64,000 nt of DNA from contig NZ_RSEJ01000002.1 in the NCBI RefSeq assembly GCF_009910675.1, positions 87,923 through 151,922 of the forward strand. The letters run 5' to 3'. Each line of letters opens with the position of its first letter. Position 1 is the stretch's first letter. The notes under the pieces were generated by a model. The model worked only from the letters and a program-made list of their open reading frames with translations. It searched no databases and was not told the DNA's origin. This stretch comes from Photobacterium alginatilyticum. GTDB taxonomy: Bacteria; Pseudomonadota; Gammaproteobacteria; Enterobacterales; Vibrionaceae. Shown here piece by piece: positions 58,023-64,000 of this stretch. The position numbers were made by a program, and so were the translations under genes.

Positions 58023-58403
58023 CTAGGCAAGCATATGCGTGTTTGTTTCAATGAGTACCCAACCATTGCCATCCGGATCGGCAAACGTCGCAAACCGCCC
58101 GCCAATTATGGTGACAATCTCAGAAAGAGGCACTCCCCTGCCTGTCAGTTCGCTGTGCGTGGTGTGGATATCATCTGTTTGCACAACCAGCCCCTGAACC
58201 GAGCCTGCCTTCATGCCGCCAAATGGTATGACTAGACTGATTGTCGTCTCGGCCCCTTTCGGTGCCAGCTGGATCCAGCGCTTATGATTATCGGCGTGAT
58301 GATCGCGTATCAGCTCAAACCCTAAGGCGTCACGATAAAAGAGCAAGGCCTGACTCTGGTCTGAGACCGGAATCGAAACTGTATCAACACGTGAAATCCC
58401 CAT
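58023..58403 (-). CDS. VOC superfamily (glyoxalase/dioxygenase fold) protein
   Basis: A 126-residue two-module VOC protein. Typical segments are VDTVSIPVSDQSQALLFYRD at the start and RFATFADPDGNGWVLIETN at the end. The usual first metal ligand position (His in the first strand) is Ser/Val-rich here, so metal binding and catalysis are uncertain. Function and substrate are unknown. It is convergent with yeaD and divergent from yeaG. Confidence 0.82.
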   Translation of the reverse strand: MGISRVDTVSIPVSDQSQALLFYRDALGFELIRDHHADNHKRWIQLAPKGAETTISLVIPFGGMKAGSVQGLVVQTDDIHTTHSELTGRGVPLSEIVTIIGGRFATFADPDGNGWVLIETNTHMLA

Positions 58404-58974
58404 TAATCAAGCTCCCCCGTTCCACAAATTACTTCTCTAGCATATGTCAGGGGGATCGTTTTCGCCCTCCCAAAAGGCCGTTATCGCAAATATTTGACAG
58501 CCTGGATGCAGGCTACTTTCACCACGATCATCAAATTTTGTTCTGTAAAAGGAAAACAGTTCGTCACAAACTGGCTTTGAGCAAAAAAACCACATAAAGC
58601 CAAACAAAGCACTTTATGGCACATTTTTGCGCAATGAAAAGCTTTACATTCAGGCAGTATAACCAGTAATGAAACAATATCCCTGATTTGCGACTCAACT
58701 TTCCTGCAACGACCGAGATCACAATATCGCAACAAAATCGACGCTATTTTTTAAACAAATCCGCTTGCGATTCCCGATTTATAGGAGGATAGTAAGAATA
58801 TGTTCAAAAAACATTCAGTTCGTTAGGCAAGGACAAAAGGGAAATTTAGTTTATAAACCAACAACTCAGTGAAGCAATTTGATCAGTTAGGTCTAGTCTT
58901 AAGATATGAGGGATGTGAAAGATAATTGTTTTCGTCCTTTCTAATTGATTGATGAACGATTCAGGGGGCATACC
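58404..58974 (+). other. Long spacer upstream of yeaG
   Basis: No convincing gene. Features are a small hairpin AGCCTG-GATG-CAGGCT near 58498-58513 and a run of AT-rich DNA toward yeaG. A near-match to a sigma-54 promoter (TGGCAC, ATTTT, TGC around 58617-58630) has GG-to-GC spacing one base short. The final bases carry the strong ribosome site CAGGGGG of yeaG. The length suggests a complex stationary-phase or nitrogen-responsive promoter. Confidence 0.45.
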
Positions 58975-60909
58975 ATGAGTATTTTTGACCACTATCGTCA
59001 ACGCTATGAAGAAGCCAAGGATGAAGAGCTTTCATTGCAAGAATTCCTTGAAATCTGTCGTAATGACCGCAGTGCTTACGTCAATGCGGCAGAGCGCTTG
59101 CTGATGGCAATCGGCGAACCAGAAATGATTGATACCGCTCAAGACCCACGCTTGAGCCGTCTATTCTCCAACCGCGTCATTTCCCGTTACAAAACGTTTG
59201 AAGACTTCTACGGCATGGAAGATGCCATTGAGCAAATCGTTTCTTACCTCAAGCACGCGGCACAAGGCTTGGAAGAGCGCAAACAAATCCTATACCTATT
59301 AGGTCCTGTAGGTGGCGGTAAGTCATCACTGGCCGAAAAGCTTAAGAGTCTGATGCAGAGAGTACCTGTTTATGTACTGACAGCAAACGGCGAACGCAGC
59401 CCGGTTAACGACCACCCTTTCTGCCTGTTCGATAAAAATGAAGATGGAGACATCCTCAATAAAGAATTTGGCATTCCTGAGCGCTATCTCAACAACATCA
59501 TGTCACCATGGGCTGCCAAACGCCTGCACGAATTTGGCGGTGATATAACTAAATTCAAAGTCGTCAAAGTCCGTCCGTCGATTCTCGATCAGGTCGGTAT
59601 CGCCAAGACCGAACCCGGCGACGAAAACAACCAGGATATCTCATCGCTGGTCGGTAAAGTCGACATCCGTCAGCTTGAGCACTTCTCTCAGGATGACCCG
59701 GATGCCTACAGCTATTCCGGTGCGCTCTGTAAGGCCAACCAGGGTCTGATGGAGTTCGTCGAGATGTTCAAGGCACCACTGAAAGTGTTGCACCCATTGC
59801 TGACAGCAACGCAGGAAGGCAACTACAACGGTACCGAAGGGCTTTCAGCATTGCCGTTTGACGGTATTATTCTGGCTCACTCCAACGAATCTGAGTGGCA
59901 GACGTTCCGTAACAACAAAAACAACGAGGCCTTCCTTGACCGAGTTTATATCGTCAAAGTGCCTTACTGTCTGCGTGTATCGGAAGAAATCCGCATTTAC
60001 GAAAAACTGCTTCAGAACAGTGAACTGTCTGCGGCACCTTGCTCACCAAGCACCCTGGAAATTCTGGCACGCTTCACCGTACTGTCTCGCCTGAAAGAGC
60101 CGGAGAACTCCAGCCTTTACTCGAAAATGCGTGTCTATGACGGTGAAACACTGAAGGATACGGATCCGAAAGCCAAGTCTTACCAAGAGTACCGTGACTA
60201 CGCCGGTGTCGATGAAGGGATGGCCGGTCTGTCGACCCGATTCGCCTTCAAGATCCTGTCGCGAGTCTTTAACTTCGATCACTCAGAGGTGGCAGCCAAC
60301 CCCGTTCATCTGTTCTATGTACTGGAACAGCAAATTGAACGAGAGCAGTTCCCACAGGAAATGGCAGAAAAATACCTCGAGCACTTAAAAGGTTACCTGA
60401 CACCGAAGTATGTCGAGTTCATCGGCAAAGAAATCCAGACCGCTTACCTTGAGTCTTACTCCGAATACGGTCAGAACATCTTTGACCGCTATGTCAGCTA
60501 TGCCGACTTCTGGATTCAGGATCAGGAATACCGCGATCCGGAAACCGGTCAGTTGTTTGACCGCTCGGCGCTGAATAACGAGCTCGAGAAAATCGAGAAG
60601 CCTGCCGGAATCAGCAACCCGAAAGACTTCCGTAATGAGATCGTTAACTTCGTCCTGCGTGCCCGTGCCAGCAATGCCGGCAAGAACCCGAACTGGACCA
60701 GTTACGAGAAGCTTCGTACCGTAATCGAGAAGAAAATGTTCTCGAATACCGAAGAGCTGCTTCCTGTCATCTCGTTTAATGCCAAGACATCCACCGATGA
60801 GCAGAAAAAACACGATGACTTCGTGGCTCGTATGATGGAAAAAGGCTACACCCGCAAGCAAGTACGCCTGCTATCCGAATGGTATCTGCGCGTACGCAAG
60901 TCGTCGTAG
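58975..60909 (+). CDS. yeaG: PrkA-family AAA+/serine protein kinase YeaG
   Basis: A 644-residue cytoplasmic protein. The start ATG 58975 follows GGGGG; a start ten codons earlier has no site. The AAA-like domain has Walker A GPVGGGKSSLAEKL, and the C-terminal PrkA domain (about 390-640) is complete. YeaG is a stress and starvation kinase in enterics, needed for survival of sustained nitrogen starvation. It is the first gene of yeaG-yeaH-spoVR, whose products are nearly always encoded together. Confidence 0.95.
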   Translation: MSIFDHYRQRYEEAKDEELSLQEFLEICRNDRSAYVNAAERLLMAIGEPEMIDTAQDPRLSRLFSNRVISRYKTFEDFYGMEDAIEQIVSYLKHAAQGLEERKQILYLLGPVGGGKSSLAEKLKSLMQRVPVYVLTANGERSPVNDHPFCLFDKNEDGDILNKEFGIPERYLNNIMSPWAAKRLHEFGGDITKFKVVKVRPSILDQVGIAKTEPGDENNQDISSLVGKVDIRQLEHFSQDDPDAYSYSGALCKANQGLMEFVEMFKAPLKVLHPLLTATQEGNYNGTEGLSALPFDGIILAHSNESEWQTFRNNKNNEAFLDRVYIVKVPYCLRVSEEIRIYEKLLQNSELSAAPCSPSTLEILARFTVLSRLKEPENSSLYSKMRVYDGETLKDTDPKAKSYQEYRDYAGVDEGMAGLSTRFAFKILSRVFNFDHSEVAANPVHLFYVLEQQIEREQFPQEMAEKYLEHLKGYLTPKYVEFIGKEIQTAYLESYSEYGQNIFDRYVSYADFWIQDQEYRDPETGQLFDRSALNNELEKIEKPAGISNPKDFRNEIVNFVLRARASNAGKNPNWTSYEKLRTVIEKKMFSNTEELLPVISFNAKTSTDEQKKHDDFVARMMEKGYTRKQVRLLSEWYLRVRKSS

Positions 60910-60947
60910 CCTGCCACGGAATTATGGGATGAATAAGGGGAGAGCTT

Positions 60948-62219
60948 ATGGGGCATTTTATAGACCGAAGGCTCAACGGTAAAAACAAAAGCACGGTGAA
61001 CCGTCAGCGTTTTCTGCGCCGCCATAAACAGCAGATCAAGGAATCGATTGCTGATGCGGTAAACAAACGCTCGATCACCGATGTCGAGAGCGGCGAGGAT
61101 ATTACCATTCCTTCCCGCGACATCCGCGAGCCAAGCTTTCACCAAGGCCGTGGTGGACAACGTGAAGTTGTCCACCCGGGCAATGACCAGTTCAGCCCCG
61201 GAGATCGCATTGAACGCCCCCAGGGAGGGGCGGGTCAAGGCGGTGCCGGTGAGGGACAGGCCAGCCCTGACGGTGAAGGCCAGGATGAATTTGTTTTCCA
61301 GATATCCAAGGATGAATACCTTGATTTGCTTTTCGAAGATCTGGAACTGCCAAATCTGGAAAAAAACCAGCTCAATAAAATCGTCGAGTGGAAAACATTC
61401 CGCTCCGGCTATAAATCTTCCGGAGTACCGGCCAACATTGCCATCGTGAAATCGTTGCAGAATTCGCTGGCTCGCCGGACAGCAATGACGGCCGCCAAAC
61501 GTCGTCAGCTAAGGGAGCTGGAACAAGCGCTAGACTATTTGATGAATACCGAACCGGCCCAGCCACTCGAAGAAGACAGAGTGAAACGGGAGATTCAGGC
61601 CCTGCGGGAAAAAATCAGCAGCGTGCCCTTCATCGATACCTTTGACTTACGCTACAAAAATTACGAACGTCGGCCACTACCCACCAGCCAGGCAGTGATG
61701 TTCTGCCTGATGGATGTATCCGGCTCGATGGATCAGGCGACCAAGGATATGGCAAAGCGCTTCTATATCTTGTTGTACCTGTTCCTCAACCGAACCTATA
61801 AGAATGTCGATGTAGTCTTTATTCGCCACCACACCCAGGCCAAGGAAGTAGACGAACATGAGTTCTTCTACTCTCAGGAAACCGGGGGTACGATTGTATC
61901 TAGTGCATTGCGAATGATGGATGACATCGTCAAGAAACGTTACTCACCGGCTGAGTGGAATATCTATGCGGCGCAAGCCTCAGATGGTGATAACTGGGCT
62001 GATGATTCACCCGGCTGTCGAGAACTGCTGGACAAGCATATCCTGCCAGTCAGCCGTTATTATTCCTACATCGAGATCACCCGCCGGGCACACCAGACAT
62101 TATGGCGGGAGTATGAGGCACTGCAGGCAAGCCACAGCAACTTTGCGATGCAAAACATAAGGAGTGTGGAAGACATCTTCCCGGTATTCCGGGAGCTATT
62201 CAAGAAACAAGTGAATTAG
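60948..62219 (+). CDS. yeaH: YeaH, DUF444 VWA-like protein
   Basis: A 423-residue cytoplasmic protein of the DUF444 family, a VWA-fold relative. The metal-site-like motif [12 protein letters not shown] in the C-terminal half is the MIDAS signature, and the start [20 protein letters not shown] is typical. A Gly/Gln-rich linker ([18 protein letters not shown]) separates the halves. It starts 38 bases after yeaG and is followed at once by the spoVR gene, so the three are one operon. It probably acts with YeaG in the same stress response. Confidence 0.95.
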   Translation: MGHFIDRRLNGKNKSTVNRQRFLRRHKQQIKESIADAVNKRSITDVESGEDITIPSRDIREPSFHQGRGGQREVVHPGNDQFSPGDRIERPQGGAGQGGAGEGQASPDGEGQDEFVFQISKDEYLDLLFEDLELPNLEKNQLNKIVEWKTFRSGYKSSGVPANIAIVKSLQNSLARRTAMTAAKRRQLRELEQALDYLMNTEPAQPLEEDRVKREIQALREKISSVPFIDTFDLRYKNYERRPLPTSQAVMFCLMDVSGSMDQATKDMAKRFYILLYLFLNRTYKNVDVVFIRHHTQAKEVDEHEFFYSQETGGTIVSSALRMMDDIVKKRYSPAEWNIYAAQASDGDNWADDSPGCRELLDKHILPVSRYYSYIEITRRAHQTLWREYEALQASHSNFAMQNIRSVEDIFPVFRELFKKQVN

Positions 62220-62249
62220 ATGTCAGCAAGCGCTATAGGGGAGTGTGTT

Positions 62250-63779
62250 ATGGTAACAACCACTAAGTCAAAAACACTCAGTGATGGTCCTGACTGGACG
62301 TTTGACCTGCTTGAGCAGTATCACACGGAAATTAAACGCGTCGCCGATCACTATCGGCTTGACGCCTATCCTAACCAGATCGAAATCATCACTGCTGAAC
62401 AGATGATGGATGCCTATTCCAGTATCGGGATGCCCATCAACTACCATCATTGGTCTTTCGGGAAGCGCTTTATCGAAACGGAGCGTGGCTACAAACACGG
62501 CCAAATGGGGTTGGCCTACGAGATTGTAATTAACTCGGATCCCTGTATCGCTTACCTGATGGAAGAAAATACGATAACCATGCAGGCACTGGTCATGGCC
62601 CATGCCTGCTATGGTCACAACTCGTTCTTCAAGGGCAACTACCTGTTTAAAACCTGGACCGATGCCAGCTCAATCATCGACTACTTGCTCTTTGCCCGCA
62701 AATACATCACTGAATGCGAAGAAAAATACGGCGTCGATGAGGTCGAAAGACTGCTCGACTCTTGTCATGCGCTCATGAATTACGGTGTGGATCGCTATAA
62801 GCGCCCGCAAAAAATTTCACTCGTCGAGGAAAAGGCCCGGCAAAAGGCACGGGAAGATTACTTGCAAACCCAGGTCAACGCACTATGGCGCACCATTCCT
62901 ATCCAGGAAGAAAAAGAACTCAAGACAGAGGAAGCACGTTACCCTCATGAGCCCCAGGAGAACATCCTGTATTTCATCGAGAAGCATGCACCGCTGTTGG
63001 AGCCATGGCAGCGTGAAATAGTCCGTATCGTGCGTAAAGTCAGCCAGTACTTCTACCCGCAGAAACAAACGCAGGTGATGAACGAAGGCTGGGCGACTTT
63101 CTGGCACTATACCATCCTCAACCACCTCTATGACGAAGGCCTGGTTACCGATCGATTTATTATCGAGTTTCTTCACAGCCATACCAATGTTGTCGCTCAG
63201 CCGGACTACAACAGCCCGTATTATAGCGGTATCAATCCGTATGCCCTGGGCTTTGCCATGTTCCAGGACATCCGCAGAATCTGCGAAAACCCGACGGAGG
63301 AAGACAAATACTGGTTCCCGGACATTGCAGGATCTGACTGGCTGGATACCGTGCACTTTGCGATGGAGAATTTCAAAGACGAAAGCTTCATCAGCCAATA
63401 CCTGTCACCGAAAGTGATGCGTGATTTTAAACTCTTCGCCGTGGACGACGACGACCGCCACAACTATGTCGAAGTTAGCGCCATTCACAATGAGGAAGGT
63501 TACCGGATGATCCGCGAGAAGCTCTCGTCCCAGTACAACCTCAGCAATAATGAGCCGAACATTCAGGTGTGGAATGTGGCGTTGAAAGGTGATCGCTCAC
63601 TCACTCTGAGGTACGTACCACATAACAGGATCCCGCTGGCAGACAGCCATGCGGAAGTACTGAAGCACATGTACCGTCTATGGGGCTTCGATGTCACACT
63701 GGAGGAAGAGATGCCTGACGGCAGATCACAGATCCTCGGCACCTGTCCTGTCCGCAATCAGTACAATTCGGAGATATAA
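62250..63779 (+). CDS. ycgB: SpoVR family protein (YcgB)
   Basis: A 509-residue cytoplasmic protein. ATG 62250 follows GGGGAG; an in-frame ATG immediately after the yeaH stop lacks a site. Family segments are YPNQIEIITAEQMMDAYSS, LVMAHACYGHNSFFKGNYLF with His/Cys residues, and MNEGWATFWHYTILNHLYDE with the conserved Glu and His. SpoVR proteins are tied to sporulation cortex in Bacillus and to starvation in Gram-negatives; the biochemical activity is unknown. The fadR neighbour is conserved from E. coli. Confidence 0.94.
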   Translation: MVTTTKSKTLSDGPDWTFDLLEQYHTEIKRVADHYRLDAYPNQIEIITAEQMMDAYSSIGMPINYHHWSFGKRFIETERGYKHGQMGLAYEIVINSDPCIAYLMEENTITMQALVMAHACYGHNSFFKGNYLFKTWTDASSIIDYLLFARKYITECEEKYGVDEVERLLDSCHALMNYGVDRYKRPQKISLVEEKARQKAREDYLQTQVNALWRTIPIQEEKELKTEEARYPHEPQENILYFIEKHAPLLEPWQREIVRIVRKVSQYFYPQKQTQVMNEGWATFWHYTILNHLYDEGLVTDRFIIEFLHSHTNVVAQPDYNSPYYSGINPYALGFAMFQDIRRICENPTEEDKYWFPDIAGSDWLDTVHFAMENFKDESFISQYLSPKVMRDFKLFAVDDDDRHNYVEVSAIHNEEGYRMIREKLSSQYNLSNNEPNIQVWNVALKGDRSLTLRYVPHNRIPLADSHAEVLKHMYRLWGFDVTLEEEMPDGRSQILGTCPVRNQYNSEI

Positions 63780-63796
63780 CAGCCAGAACCACAGAC

Positions 63797-63828
63797 AAAA
63801 AAGGAGATGCAATTGCATCTCCTTTTTA
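63797..63828. terminator. Bidirectional terminator between spoVR and fadR
   Basis: A perfect palindrome of 30 bases centred between 63812 and 63813 (AAAAAGGAGATGCAA and its complement) with T-runs on both strands, between convergent genes. Confidence 0.93.
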
Positions 63829-63853
63829 CATCTATGGCTATATAGTTCCGAGC

Positions 63854-64000
63854 TTACTGCTCTTCCTCATACAGGTAACGTGCAATCTCAACACGGTTGC
63901 TGTACCAAATCGCCCCGCTCTCGCGGCCATACTTCTTGATGCGATCGGCAACCAGCTCCGGCTGGTTATTGTCACAGTAAGATTTCATGTCACGGTAGAA
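63854..64000 (-). CDS. fadR: FadR fatty-acid regulator, C-terminal end (rest outside window)
   Basis: The last 48 codons of a minus-strand gene whose start lies beyond the window. The peptide FYRDMKSYCDNNQPELVADR and IKKYGRESGAIWYSNRVEIA aligns with the E. coli FadR end (FY-LC-YETVRRYGHESGEIW). FadR is the acyl-CoA-responsive regulator that represses beta-oxidation and activates unsaturated fatty-acid synthesis. Adjacency to the spoVR/ycgB gene supports the call. Its DNA-binding and ligand domains cannot be examined here. FadR-like operator words are seen before fadH and, weakly, before fadL. Confidence 0.9.
   Translation of the reverse strand, partial: FYRDMKSYCDNNQPELVADRIKKYGRESGAIWYSNRVEIARYLYEEEQ

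Noticed and set aside
58617..58631. Possible sigma-54 promoter TGGCAC-N-TGC upstream of yeaG
   Set aside because: The GG to GC distance is nine bases instead of ten, and no activator site is seen; too weak to list as a promoter.

Overview
The window is a chromosomal core segment of a marine gamma-proteobacterium. Gene content and order point to Vibrionaceae: rsx-nth-gloA-rnt-motY, fadL-volA, grxD/sodB, asd/NhaC, yejKLM, ydjA-selD-selU, sppA-ansA, and yeaC-msrB-gapA-yeaD followed by yeaG-yeaH-spoVR-fadR. The sodium-type MotY, the VolA lipase and the DUF3316, DUF2753 and DUF2989 families fit this. The class III-like Hcp beside a pyruvate:flavodoxin oxidoreductase makes me lean to Photobacterium or a near relative, but the genus cannot be fixed from the sequence alone. 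I see no tRNA, rRNA, CRISPR array, prophage or intact insertion sequence.

Layout. 1-3.3 kb: end of the rsx electron-transport operon, then nth. 3.5-9.1 kb: a chemoreceptor, gloA, a Fur-box-controlled Mn superoxide dismutase with its DUF2753 partner, motY and rnt. A decayed copy of the rnt 3' end lies just past rnt. 9.7-13.5 kb: exogenous-lipid uptake (fadL-volA). 13.5-15.8 kb: peroxiredoxin and an antiporter-like transporter. 15.9-21.7 kb: a REC-TPR response regulator and a 1461-residue BvgS-type hybrid kinase. 21.8-26.5 kb: grxD, sodB, asd and an NhaC-type antiporter. The antiporter follows a candidate structured leader with its own terminator. 27-33.3 kb: hcp-nifJ-flavodoxin plus convergent ygbA, with an FNR box at each outer promoter. 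33.4-35.2 kb: a membrane protein with two HPt domains and no kinase. 35.4-42.2 kb: yejK/yejLM, small lipoproteins, an SDR and a diguanylate cyclase. 42-49.3 kb: topB, selU, selD, ydjA and fadH. 49.6-58.4 kb: sppA, ansA, a GST-like gene, yeaC, a DUF2989 lipoprotein, msrB, gapA, yeaD and a VOC protein. 58.9-64 kb: yeaG-yeaH-spoVR and the 3' end of fadR.

How the genes work together. Several themes recur. One is oxidative and nitrosative defence (Mn and Fe SODs, peroxiredoxin, Grx4, MsrB, Hcp, YgbA). Another is low-potential electron transfer (Rsx, pyruvate:flavodoxin oxidoreductase, flavodoxin). A third is fatty-acid use (FadL, VolA, FadH and the regulator FadR, with a good FadR-like operator before fadH). 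The most distinctive unit is the FNR-bracketed hcp-nifJ-fld-ygbA block. It looks like an anaerobic nitric-oxide module in which pyruvate oxidation, through flavodoxin, could replace the usual Hcr reductase. That functional link is inference. The second most interesting item is the unassigned leader with terminator ahead of the NhaC gene.
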